Assembly: GCA_948474755.1 (NCBI GenBank) | Contig: CAOLHI010002514.1 | Coordinates: 1-64,000, forward strand | Source: Ctenosaura bakeri | Taxonomy: Eukaryota; Chordata; Lepidosauria; Squamata; Iguanidae | Direction of reading: 5' to 3' | Length of the DNA stretch: 64,000 nucleotides | Shown: piece by piece, positions 48,380 to 58,018 of the stretch | How positions within the stretch are numbered: position 1 is the first letter of the stretch | How the letters are laid out: each line of letters starts with the position of its first letter | Notes under the pieces: generated by a model | Told to the model about the DNA's origin: nothing | Database searches by the model: none | The model's input: only the letters and a program-made list of their open reading frames with translations | Translations under genes and position numbers: made by a program

Positions 48380-48766
48380 CAAGGGTGGCCACAGTGCAAC
48401 CCATGGGTTGCATGGGGCCCCCATGACCCTGAGGGTTCTTTTTTCCCCCCACCCAAATTCCCTCTATGGAACATGGGTAGATTTTGCCATCTTTTGTTCC
48501 ACCTACCCCCCACAACTTTACACCTTGGGGAAACCTTTTTAAAAACAGGAAGTAAATTCAGGTCTCTTCCTGATTTTTTTTTTTAAAAAAAACACTTTCC
48601 TAGATTTATAATGGCTCGGGGGGCTTAAAACATAGCAAAATGCTTCTACCCCCTGAGGTGATCCGGGGGTATGTTTTGTGGGGTGGCCATGATGGAAGAG
48701 GTGAAGTCCTACAGGTCTCCTGGGAGGCTGATGTAGCCCTAGCCTTTCTGCAGTTGCACATCCCTG
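48380..48766. mobile_element. hAT-like MITE
   Basis: Left end CAAGGGTGGCCACAGTGCAA; right end, inverted, CAGGGATGTGCAACTG. Flanks GCTTAGAT (48372-48379) and GTTTAGAC (48767-48774) agree at 6 of 8. Inside are CCCATGGGTTGCATGGGG and T/A runs; no transposase. Confidence 0.65.
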
Positions 48767-48774
48767 GTTTAGAC

Positions 48775-49370
48775 AATGAGTAAAATATCATACTTACAAG
48801 TCATATATTTTCATAGATTTATAACTATAGACTCAGGTTGTCCATTCCCAAATGCAATTCCCAATTCACTGGGTCAGTGTTACTATCTTGGGGTCTAGTT
48901 TTGGGAGGGAAAGTCTGAGGGCTGTTTTGCGAAGTCTGCATAGAAAACAACAACACTGCTGGAATAGGTGTGTGGAAGAGGGGGAGTAAATGCTATTAGT
49001 ACAGCAATACTGTAGTTATTAGCATTCAAAGTATCTTGCATGGCATGTGCTGTTTTTGCTCATTAACTGTTGCATGACTTGACACAGCAATAGCATGCAT
49101 TTTGACTGGACTTCCAGGGTGTGTGCATGTGGAGTTGAATTCAGTTTGAAGAGGGTAGCTAGGGTTCTCTTACTGCCTGATGTGGAAGGAAAAGAGCTAC
49201 TCTTCATTACTGTCATTTTCTTTCCATCCCATCTCACCTCTTCCCTCCAGTCATGACCCTGCCATTACCTCTCCTCAACTTGCCTTGTTTCCTCCTCCTC
49301 CACTTTTCACCATGCAGCAGTGGTGGCAGCCACTGACTTCACCTGTCTGTGTACCTGCACACCGTTTGTT
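48775..49370. other. intergenic, no gene recognised
   Basis: No supported feature. Confidence 0.35.
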
Positions 49371-49374
49371 TAGT

Positions 49375-49466
49375 GTATTATTGTTGTTCGCCGCCTCAAT
49401 CCATGGGGAGAGGCAGGATAGAAACAATTATTATTATTATTATTATAATTATTATTATTATTATTA
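49375..49466 (+). mobile_element. non-LTR retroelement 3' end with (ATT)n
   Basis: GTTCGCCGCCTCAATCCATG, GGGAGAGGCAGGATAGAAAC then (ATT)n to 49466; same tail as 8150-8205. The open frames across the ATT run are poly-Asn/Ile artefacts. Confidence 0.7.
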
Positions 49467-49549
49467 AAGCTGCACTGGCCATTTTGTGCAGTCTCTGCTT
49501 CTTTAGAGGGCAGGCGAGCATCAGCTCCAAGTGGGACAATTGCAGGAGA

Positions 49550-50030
49550 GCAAATAGAGGATAGGAAGAGAAGCATCAGATAGAAGAAAAGAGAAAAGCA
49601 TTGTGCAGGTGCAAGTATAAAGTATGTGGAGGGAAGGAGGGAGGCATGGTGGGTGATTGCGAGGTACAATGCAAGGGAGATGCAGTAGCATGACTTGAGG
49701 AAAGAGGGAGAAGGAGCAGAGGAGAGGAGAGTGAGAGGTTCAAGTGGCAGAGTGCAAGAAGTAAGAGAGAGGGGCACTGTAAGGGCGTAACGTGAGGCAA
49801 GAGAGAAAGGGAACAAGAAGTGTAGCCCCAGAAGGGAGGGAGTCACTGTGAAGTCACACAATGGGGCAAAGGAAGAAGGAGGGAAGGGGTAAGAAGGTAT
49901 AAGGAACAAGAGAGTAAGGTATGAGGTGAGCAAGTTGTAAGGGGTGGGTGTGGGACAGCACAAGGTAGGGCAAGGAAGGAAGAGGTGGAAGATACAGCAG
50001 AATGTCAGTGGTGAGGGAGGTGTTACTTCA
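49550..50030. repeat. purine-rich low-complexity tract
   Basis: About 480 bases of GGA/GAA/AGG-rich plus strand with recurring GGGAGG, AGAGAGG and GTGAGG. The 197-codon minus-strand frame here (Leu/Ser/Pro-rich) is the complement of this bias, not a gene. Confidence 0.75.
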
Positions 50031-50169
50031 CTGGAAAAACCTTATCCCGGGGTCTACAATTTTGATATTAAAATACAATTCAATGTGCCTGAGAGGTCAC
50101 CGGATGGGCACGTAGGCAGTCACAGTTGAATGACCGAAAACCAGGTCAGGTCAGTAAAATCCCCACTCA

Positions 50170-50927
50170 TGTAGCCCTAAGAGACCTCAAGATGTGTAAA
50201 CCCACAATAAACAAAGGGTCCTAAGCCCTGAGACGCCGACTTGAGGGGATTAGCATGTCTGCCCCAAGTTGAGCAAATATTCCATCAGGCGAGGACCATT
50301 TACATGAAGTCACACCACAAAACACAGCCGAAGATCCTGAGACTTCAGCAACATCTTGCACTCTCATCATGCAAAGGAAATTACCATGGTGGAGCTTCGT
50401 TACCACTCCAACACCCATTGTTCTCCCCAGGAAAGGATTAGTCCTCCAGCTACTTTTCCCCCTACAAATAGTCCCAGTTTTTGAGTGGTTCTTTGGATCA
50501 CTCTCAGTCATCCCAGCAGACCGTTGCTCCATCCATTGAGTGATCCCCTCAGCCCTCTCTGTGCTGGGCTCCACTTCTTTGCTGTCTTCTCAGACCCAGG
50601 ACTTCAGGACAAGGTGCAGTATTACCCGAACAACACCCCCCTCAAAACTTCCCTGTCCAATTTCCTCTCTTTTATTTCTTAATAGCTCTTGGGTGAGTGT
50701 GTGCATGATTGTGTTGGTGTGTGAGACTTGCATTCAATAAAATCCATTATTTGGCAATTTGGTGTGGTTTTTGGCTTGGCCTGACCCCGTAAATACTGGG
50801 TAAAAAGACCCCACTAGGTTATCCTACCTCTTGCATTGCTATTGCTTGTGCTCTGGCTAGTTTCCATTCCCCATCATGTGGAGCACATTCAGGTGTCCCC
50901 CAAGAGACCCCAGAAATCAGGGTTACA
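50170..50927 (+). mobile_element. probable solo LTR of an endogenous retrovirus
   Basis: Proposed ends are TGTAGCCCT and its near-inverse AGGGTTACA, giving 758 bp, a usual LTR length. A TATA-like TACAAATAG lies near 50464 and a polyadenylation signal AATAAA at 50736-50741 is followed about 20 bases on by a TG/GT-rich stretch, as at an LTR R/U5 border. No internal retroviral sequence or primer-binding site adjoins, so it would be a solo LTR. Weak point: no 4-6 bp target duplication is seen (ACTCA against GTGTT), so the exact ends may differ. Confidence 0.5.
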
Positions 50928-50929
50928 GT

Positions 50930-51170
50930 GTTGTGGCAGTGTCATGAGATAAGGCAAGGGAGGGGAATAATGGGGCAGGGCTAAAGAAATACACAGCCGT
51001 GGAGGGGGAAAAAGCAGTGACAGCAGAGATCCTCTGGGAGGGGGAAAGAACAGTGCAGTTCCTATCTCCTGGTGTCCTCCTGCTTGAGGCAGGTACCAGA
51101 AGACTGGTACCCTAAGGAAAGGAGGAGTGGAGAAAAGGCAAGGGGAGAGGAATGAGAGATCCTTATTACG
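50930..51170. repeat. purine-rich tract, second block
   Basis: GGCAAGGGAGGGGAATAATG, GAGGGGGAAAAAGCAG and similar. It resembles the tract left of the LTR, so the LTR may have inserted into one purine-rich region. Confidence 0.6.
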
Positions 51171-51285
51171 AAAGATGCTTTATGTGACTCTTACAAGTGG
51201 GGGGAGGGAAGGATACAGACAATCATAAAGAAAGGATAAATACTCTTTGTAGGGCTAACTCCATATTCGTTTGTCTTAGAATTAT

Positions 51286-51690
51286 GGCCCTTTCAGCAGA
51301 TTACTGGATCCCAGCAGAGACCCATGGGGATCCTCGTAGAGCCTCTCCTGGGAGGGGAGCATGTCAGGAGCGCTCCCCTCCGCACTGGCTGCTTGCAGAA
51401 ATGAAGGAAGCACAATGGCCCCATCTCTTCCTTCTGCAGCGCAGCCGGGTACTGTCTCAGGCTGTGCTGGGGCAGGAAGCATGGCCATTGCGCTTCCTGA
51501 CCCTCCGCGGCTCAGGTAAGTGCAGGAGAGCTATGTGATCACCAGCCATTGACAGGTAAAACCTATCAATGGTTTGCAGCTCAGTCATGCCACCTGGAGA
51601 CAGGAGAACAACGGGACGTGCATAAGCATTGTCTGGGCCCATCCTTCTCCAGTTCCCAATGCGGGATGACGACATCCTGCACAAAGGGCC
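51286..51690 (+). mobile_element. GC-rich hairpin-end MITE, family D copy 3
   Basis: Starts GGCCCTTTCAGCAG, ends CTGCACAAAGGGCC; perfect TAT on both sides (51283-51285, 51691-51693). The interior CTTCCTTCTGCAGCGCAGCC, GCTGTGCTGGGGCAGGAAGC and GGCTCAGGTAAGTGC follow 45950-46060. The overlapping frames inside are not genes. Confidence 0.8.
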
Positions 51691-51766
51691 TATGTGTGAT
51701 GACTTCCAATCCTTTCTCCAGCTGCTATAACTAAATTTTAATTAAGCCTCCCTTTGACTCTGACAG

Positions 51767-51832
51767 CAGGGTATATTTAATAATCATCTCAAAACTCAAA
51801 AGTATGTTTAATAATCATCTCCAAACTTAAAT
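51767..51832. repeat. short imperfect tandem duplication
   Basis: GTATATTTAATAATCATCTC and GTATGTTTAATAATCATCTC, about 32 bases apart, each followed by (A)AAACT. Confidence 0.8.
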
Positions 51833-52089
51833 TTAAAAAAATCCTACGTCAAAGCGATTTAGTAAAACCCTTTAAGTGCCTTTATTGAAATTATTTTAAT
51901 CTTGACATCAAGGTATCCCCCCCCAAAAAAAAAGGTTGGCAAAAAACAAATTGAGGTGTACTTATCACATTTAGCAACACATATTTTAAGTATATTTTTC
52001 TGCCCTTCCCTCATTTTGATCTCTACTTCCTCTCTGAGCAGTTGCCAAATTTCCCCCTCAGTCACTACAGCTTCAGGTTCTCAGACATG

Positions 52090-52470
52090 CTTTTCAGTCT
52101 TCCAGGATTCTCAGTCATAATACTCTGCTCTCTACCCACCTTCTTGTTAGACTTTTCCTCTGGTGTCAAGGTTTCATCAAGTGTCAGGGCTTTAAACTCC
52201 CATGTTGCACAGTTTTCCTGGTTCTCTTCCCCTCACAATAAATCTTGCCTTTCCAACACATTCAAATCTTGATATATTTGATTCATTTCTTCTTCCTTCT
52301 CAGCTTTTTCAGGGCATACATTGTCTTTTAAAGTTGCAAACTCCTCTCTAACCAAGAGTGGAAATGACCATTTAACATCTCTTATTTCTCTCAATTCAGC
52401 AACACTTACTTGGTCAAATGCTGTCAAGGCTGAACTTGGGGGAGGCCTCCTTCCTGTCTTGAAACAGACA
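52090..52470 (-). pseudogene. degenerate coiled-coil-like frame, unknown origin
   Basis: The minus-strand frame from 52427 reads MTAFDQVSVAELREIRDVKW and continues Glu/Lys-rich (CPEKAEKEEEMNQIYQDLN). It has a stop at 52233-52235, then the same frame goes on for about 55 more codons rich in Glu, Lys and Asn to about 52065. An upstream extension in a shifted frame (52428-52490) looks related. Charge pattern and persistence across stops suggest a decayed coding sequence, perhaps a retroelement ORF1 or transposase part; I do not recognise the family. Confidence 0.3.
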
Positions 52471-52479
52471 TTTTTTCAG

Positions 52480-53110
52480 GTCTAATACTGAAGGTCTAAC
52501 AAACCTCAGTGTTTCTAAGTGTTTTTAAATCTTGTCTCGTCTAGTCAAATTCGTAGCCTTATTTCAGTAAAACAAGCATAGATTCTTTCACTTTCTCTGG
52601 CTTGAAAACCAGAATTAACAAAGCCAGCATCCTTAAATTCTTAAATGCAGTATCAGGAAAGCCACTCAAACTTTCAGATATTGTTGATGCTAGCTCTTTT
52701 TTCTTTATTACAAACTTTATTATTTCCAGATCTAATTGAATTTTCTCTTTTTATTTTCAAAAAGATGGAAGCTTTCTGAGACAGAGAATTTCACAGCTGG
52801 TTCGTTTTGTTTGAGATGTTAATAAACAAAAATTTTAAAAGCTGGAAGTTAAGTAAAAGGAAAGAAGATTTATGAACTGAGTGTCCCTAAAAGAGCTTTC
52901 CAGCTCTTCAGGCAAGAGATGGCAAGAGGGCAAGATGATTTCCCCAGCTCCCTCAGACAGCTTCAGAACATAATGCATTTGTGACCAATGTGGGGCAGAT
53001 GTGCACGTTCTTATGCACAACTATTGGAAGCACAGATGATGTACAGGTCACTCTGATCTCTCTTGCTGGTTTCTGGTGACATGGAAAGTAGTTCAGAGTC
53101 TTCCACTTAC
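52480..53110. other. intergenic, AT-rich
   Basis: No repeat or gene recognised. Confidence 0.35.
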
Positions 53111-53113
53111 AGT

Positions 53114-53719
53114 GGTCATTTCCACCTTACACTGTTACAGTGCTATTATTCTACTTTCTGAGGTTTGGAGTTTACTGAGGCCAAAGAGCTCTCTGGCTGA
53201 GACTTCTAAATGCCCCTCTCTAAATTGCAAACCCCAGGTTTCCATAAGTTGTTGAAAGTGTAATAATCTAATATATAAAAGTCAAAGTTTCTGAGTTTGT
53301 CTGTGTAGGCAAAGACCGGACCTCACATGATTGGCTGTGTGAGATGAAGACCTCATATGATTCGCTGCCTGTGAAGATTCTATGGAATCTTGGGATTTGC
53401 AGTTTAGGGAGGGGCCTTTAGAATTCTCAGCCAGATTGCTCTTGGACCTGGCCAGTTGCTATGGAGATTAGGCCTAGCAGCAAGGAGAAGGGCAGTCAAT
53501 TCCCTCAGGAATCCAACTTCTGAATGTTAATAACTCTGAATGCAGATTGGATTGGGGAATATCAGGAAAAATTACAGGTACTGGGCAAGACAGTTTGGGG
53601 AATTAGAGACACAGGATCTCACATCTTTCTAACAAGTGTTACCTATGAGAAAATAAAATCCTGAGCAACGCCGGACAAATACACTGGTAGCACTATAAAA
53701 GTGTAGAGTGGAAATGGGA
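53114..53719. mobile_element. hairpin MITE, family A copy 4, split by a Helitron
   Basis: Left arm GGTCATTTCCAC ... CAGTGCTATTATTCTACTTT; right arm GTTGAAAGTGTAATAA | TAGCACTATAAAAGTG ... GAGTGGAAATGGGA. Flanked by AGT on both sides (53111-53113, 53720-53722). The bar marks a 421-bp insertion; excising it restores the family A right arm exactly. Confidence 0.85.
53267..53687 (+). mobile_element. non-autonomous Helitron
   Basis: Begins TCTAATATATAAAAGTCAAA after an A and ends AACGCCGGACAAATACACTGG before a T: a 5' TC, a 3' CTRR (here CTGG) and insertion between A and T with no duplication are Helitron hallmarks, and GAGCAACGCCGG is typical of animal Helitron 3' ends. Inside, about 53379-53460 looks like a piece of a family A/B hairpin element (TCTATGGAATCTTGGGATTT), so it may have captured a fragment. 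No Rep/helicase. Confidence 0.75.
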
Positions 53720-53724
53720 AGTGA

Positions 53725-54425
53725 CTCCACCCCTCTCCCCTGACCTCTACACACATCTATAGGCATTCCACTCTGGGTCAGAACTAGCACATGTCGAACC
53801 CCTCTCCCAACACCAATTTTAAAGTATTAAACTGCGAATGTAGTTGGCTTTTGTATTTGGAATATGGCAGGAACACCATCTTGTCCTTCACTTCATATAA
53901 CAAAATGGGAGGGCTGTCTTGGTGGCTGCTCTGAGACTGCAGAAGGCTGTAAAGAAATCCCCACAGCCACTTGATTAAAAGCCTCTTTGCCAACAACTAG
54001 TAATGTGCTAGATGCCTCTCTGAATAAAGAGGTCATTGCCTGCTGGCAGAAGGATGTCAAGGAGGAGGCAGTACTGTTAAAAGGACTTCTTCACGAATAA
54101 ACACATACAGAATATCAGCCTATATTCATTTGCTCTCACAAAGACCACTTCAAAGTCACCTCTCTCCATCTGAAGAAATTATTTTTGTGGGAGAAAGAAT
54201 GCTTGGGCACAATCAAACCAAAGAAAGAGAATAAGCCCAAGCTTGGCAATCCCCATTCTTTTCTCTCTTAAAGCATAAGACAGTAACAGCATAATTGCTA
54301 AAGACTTCCACAAAGACAATGACATTTACCTGAAAGTTCTTCCATGCTTTCTTGCTAAAAAATCCAAATGGTATGGAGTGAAAGAAAGGTGTGCAGTGTG
54401 TGTAACAGTAGTTAAAATAAAGAAA
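53725..54425. other. intergenic, no gene recognised
   Basis: The minus-strand frame at 54213-54575 has no recognised family. Confidence 0.35.
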
Positions 54426-54429
54426 AGGG

Positions 54430-54545
54430 GGAAATGATGGATATTTGCGAAGCCTAGGCCCTGAGTTTGCAACACCTGAGTAGGGCAGTTGATTACCGGG
54501 GATCTTGGAGGTCTCATTCATAGGGTTGTGATAAGTGGGGGGTGG
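54430..54545 (+). mobile_element. SINE 3' fragment, second type
   Basis: CCTGAGTTTGCAACACCTGA, GATCTTGGAGGTCTCATTCA and TAGGGTTGTGATAAGTGG match 57170-57315. Confidence 0.6.
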
Positions 54546-54740
54546 GGGTGGGAGGTGCATTGGGCCCAGAAACAAGCTCTCTTGGGCCTCATATCATCTA
54601 GTCAACTTTATAAAAGTGCCAAATATATGCTCCAGAAACTCTTAAAGACTGGCCTGCAATCAGTCATGTAATGCTGGTATATATTTAGGCAATTCCTGGA
54701 CCCAGGAAGAAAATAAAGAAAAAAATGCCAAAGAAACAAA

Positions 54741-54919
54741 GGCCATTTCTGCACTAGACTGTTACAGCGCTATTATTCCACTTTCAACATCTTATGGAAT
54801 CCTGGGGTTTGCAATTTCAGGAGGGGCTGGCTGGCCCCTCCCTAAACTGCAAACCCCAGGATTCCTTAGGTTATTGAAAGTGGAATAATAGTGCTATAAC
54901 AGTCTCGTGAAAAATGACC
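54741..54919. mobile_element. hairpin MITE, family A copy 5
   Basis: GGCCATTTCTGCACTAGACT ... GTCTCGTGAAAAATGACC palindrome with a GGAGGGGCTGGCTGGCCCCTCC loop; AAA on both sides (54738-54740, 54920-54922). Confidence 0.85.
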
Positions 54920-54924
54920 AAAGA

Positions 54925-55920
54925 TCCTTAAAAGTCATCACTGCATGCTAAAGAGGCTAGTAGTGTTTTCAGTCTGCATTGCAATAGTTAAACTAAAAGC
55001 AACTAGCCTCTTTGGACGTGGAAGTGGCCACAATGAAAACTTACAAGGAGGGAAGGCTACATCAAATGAAACCAAATAACGAAAAGCGGGTCTGAAAGAT
55101 GAAAGCAGGTGAGTAAGAGACCCTCTTTACATAAAGGCTGAGCAGAAACCATTTCAAAGCAGAAAATTCGAAGTCACAGAAATGGAATACTTTTAATAAT
55201 ACAATCCAAAGGATGCTCATCCATCATGAACACTCGTGCTGCTGCCAGTGGATTTAGAACTGCAGCAAATCTACCCCAAATGCACAGGACTTTCACACAT
55301 TTTCCCCATTGAAATGAACTGTACAATTGTAGCCTGATACGTTCCTAGAAGTATGATCGCTTCCTTAAGGCACACTCCTCGCCTTGTCTTGAAAAGCCAT
55401 GAATTTTGATAAATAGCTTTTCATTATGAAAGCCTAGTTAGTTGCACCCAGGTGAATGCGTGGCTCCAGGCCTTTCATTTCAGGCTCTGTAGCTTAAACA
55501 GACTGTACTCACAGGAGTTTGATATCTGCAGGCAGTGACTTGCAAATGGGGGATTACACAGCTGCAGATAACATTTCAAACCACAGTCTGGAAAACACTC
55601 CAGAAGTTATCAGTGGTCATGCACAGGCACTGTAATGAACAGTGATACAGTTCCTGGTCTTTCAGGGGGATTTGGAGAGCAAAGCAATCAGCTGACAAAG
55701 ATGCTGGGCTTTCATTTTAAAGTCATCAAATACTATTCCAGATCGGTAGACTACGATATGATGTATATACTCGCACACATCTGCTCCTCCCCCTCTGGTT
55801 TGCAAAGATCATACTACCTATTGTAGAGTGCTGCCTTTGTACTCAGAGAGGTTTTACATTGTTTCAGTAATCATCACAATAACCCTGTAAAGAAGGCCAG
55901 TATCATTATCCTATAAATCA
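54925..55920. other. intergenic, possible conserved block
   Basis: Repeat-free. 55430-55800 has balanced composition and short TF-like motifs (CAGCTG 55560, GATTACA) and could be conserved non-coding sequence. No coding frame. Confidence 0.35.
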
Positions 55921-55945
55921 GTTGGAAAGCCAGCATGGTGTAGTG

Positions 55946-56482
55946 CACATGTGTCAAATACAAGGCCCATGGGCTGGATCTGGCCCACCAGGCCATTTCA
56001 TGTGGCCCTTGCACCTCTCCTGCAGCTGTGGCACTCCCCCGACCTGCCGAGCTGATCCCCACATTACAGATCCCCTCCTGCTGGTATTCTGAAGAGGGGC
56101 CCAACAGCCAGCACTCAAAATCTAGTTCTACTTCTGACTGCTCCCCTGTCCAAGTCTTGCTGTCAGACCGTTGCTACAGGTTACCATGGCAACACTCTGC
56201 ACGACTCACAGAGGAGCAGTAAGAAGTAGAAGCACATTGCAAATGCTGGCTGCTGGGCCCCTCTTCAGAATACCAGCAGCCAGGGGTCTGCAATGTGGGG
56301 ATTAGGCTCACCAGATACACAGAGGGGCAGAAAGAACCATAGGGGAGGGGGAGCAAAAAGAGGCACAGAGAGGGTCTGGGGGGCAGAAAGAGGCACAGAG
56401 AGGTCTTATAGGTACAACAAACCCTTTGAGGGCAACCATAATGCTGATGCGGCCTAAGATGAAATTGAGTTTGACACCCCTG
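55946..56482. mobile_element. hAT element nested in SINE
   Basis: Ends CACATGTGTCAAATACAA and, inverted, CAGGGGTGTCAAACTCAATT, the classic hAT CAGGGGTGTCAAA terminus. The 8-bp duplication GTGTAGTG is perfect (55938-55945, 56483-56490). The interior holds a long inverted repeat: TGCTGGTATTCTGAAGAGGG near 56078 and its inverse near 56262. The frames inside are not genes and no transposase remains. Confidence 0.9.
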
Positions 56483-56512
56483 GTGTAGTGGTTTGAGTGT
56501 TGGGACTAAGAC

Positions 56513-57004
56513 CCTTTCTGCACGAGGAAATTAAGACGGGCCAATGCGTCTTATAACAGAGGTTGTCTGCACCTTGGAGAAAACTAGTTTCGGATTATTT
56601 ACCTTCATTCCACACCTAAGTCCAATTAAATGAGCTCCCAAGTGGTCATCGAGAGCGCTATTTGAAAAATGGAAGAAACTGGTTTTTCAATTTCCCGGAT
56701 CGTGCCAATTTGTACTTCCGCAGTGGTGCAGATGCACACATTTGCACTAGTGCAAACTGGTGATCAGCAGAGGGTGGGCTGTGGAAGGTGGCCAGCTTCA
56801 GTGGTTGGTCCCACCCAACAAATGACAGGAAGCCGCCATTTTCTCATCCTCATAGTGTGGATCTATGAACACGCACTGCTCCGAATTGGCATGGAACATA
56901 GAGAGTAGCCCTGCGGAAGGACATAAGGGAAAGTCCGCCTTGTTTTGAGCCCAGAAGAACCGGTAAGAAACGGCACGAAACAATTCACTAGCCTCATGCA
57001 GAAA
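56513..57004 (+). mobile_element. GC-rich hairpin-end MITE, family C copy 3, nested in SINE
   Basis: GACCCTTTCTGCACGAGG ... CCTCATGCAGAAAGGGTC; flanks TAA and TAT (3-bp). The interior matches 45222-45651 in order (GACGGGCCAATGCGTC, GTGATCAGCAGAGGGTGGGC, GCCGCCATTTTC, GTGTGGATCTATGAACACG). Longer frames on either strand here are repeat-derived. Confidence 0.8.
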
Positions 57005-57169
57005 GGGTCTATGAACCAAGAATTTGATTCCCTGGTCTGCCATGAAAACACACTGGGTGACTTTTGGTGCCTCATGCACTCTCAGCTGCAGAAAAACCCA
57101 TGGTACATTCACCTTACAGTTGCCATAAGTTGGAAACAACTTGAAGGCACCTGACAACAACAGTAGATC

Positions 57170-57315
57170 AGTTGATCAAGTGGTCGGATTCACTCAAGGA
57201 AGCCATGCCCCCGAGTTTGCAAGACATGAGCTGGACTGTTGACAACAGTGTAATGAAGGTCTCTTATTCATAGGTTGTCATAAATCGAAGTAAACTTGAC
57301 AACAATTAGCAACTG
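57170..57315 (+). mobile_element. SINE fragment, second type
   Basis: GTGGTCGGATTCACTCAAGG, AAGCCATGCCCCCGAGTTTG, GAAGGTCTCTTATTCATAGG, TTGTCATAAATCGAAGTAAA and CTTGACAACAATTAGCAAC: a squamate SINE whose tail resembles, but is distinct from, the (ACA)n SINE. Confidence 0.65.
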
Positions 57316-57462
57316 CAATAGATCAGTTGTATGTGAAAGAGTCAGCTTAAGGGGGATCATGGGACAGAGAAATGGCCAGCAGTGAAAACAATAAATAAGC
57401 ACTCCTCTCCTACTGCATCTCTACTACAATTATCACCCCACCCAACACACAGATGTAGAAAT

Positions 57463-58018
57463 TCTTTTTTTAAAATTTATTTTTATTAAAATTTTTCATT
57501 CTTACAGGCATAAGCTCATAAGACTTGTTAATGTTTACAATATAAAATATACTATAACATACCATAATATATAACATATAATATACTCTTTAGACATGTT
57601 CATAAGACCTGTTCATAAGACATGTTATTATTTACAATATATACTATACTATAATATACTACAATATACAACATATAATAACATAATATAATAATTAATA
57701 CCTATTAATAATATAATCATATAATAATAATACATAATATATAATAATATAACATATACTCTTTTGTATGATGTGAATTAAATTAAATTAACATCTCTAT
57801 ATATCATTAAGTCCATACAGACCTAATTTCTTACTTTTCTTTTTCACATTTTTTTCTTAATATTATTATTGGCCCATTTTTATTAATATTTCAATATTCT
57901 TATTCTTATCTTATTATGTAGTGTCTAAAATGTACCTATTACTAAACTTCCATCTTTACTTACCTTTACAGCCTTATTCCTTTCCTTTACATAGGTTTGA
58001 CCAGTTATCTATAAATTT
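57463..58018 (-). other. L1 3' UTR with AT-rich simple repeats
   Basis: ATAATATA/TATACTATA-type low-complexity sequence at 57530-57760, including a repeated CATAAGAC(C/A)TGTT (57598-57630). It ends in an A-rich tail without a clean poly(A). Confidence 0.7.

Larger units (their letters stand above)
55925..57145 (+). mobile_element. (ACA)n-tailed tRNA SINE split into three by two transposons
   Basis: SINE head AAAGCCAGCATGGTGTAGTG (55926-55945); continuation GTTTGAGTGTTGGGACTAA (56491-56512); body and tail from about 57008 (GAATTTGATTCCCTGGTCTG, GAAAACACACTGGGTGACTT, GCCATAAGTTGGAAACAACT, TGAAGGCACCTGACAACAAC). The gaps are a hAT element and a family C MITE. Confidence 0.85.

Noticed and set aside
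49370..49963. 197-codon minus-strand frame rich in Leu, Ser and Pro
   Set aside because: It is the complement of a purine-rich low-complexity tract and ends in poly-Asn encoded by an (ATT)n run.
56669..57160. Frames of 79 and 120 codons on opposite strands
   Set aside because: They lie within or across the family C MITE nested in a SINE.
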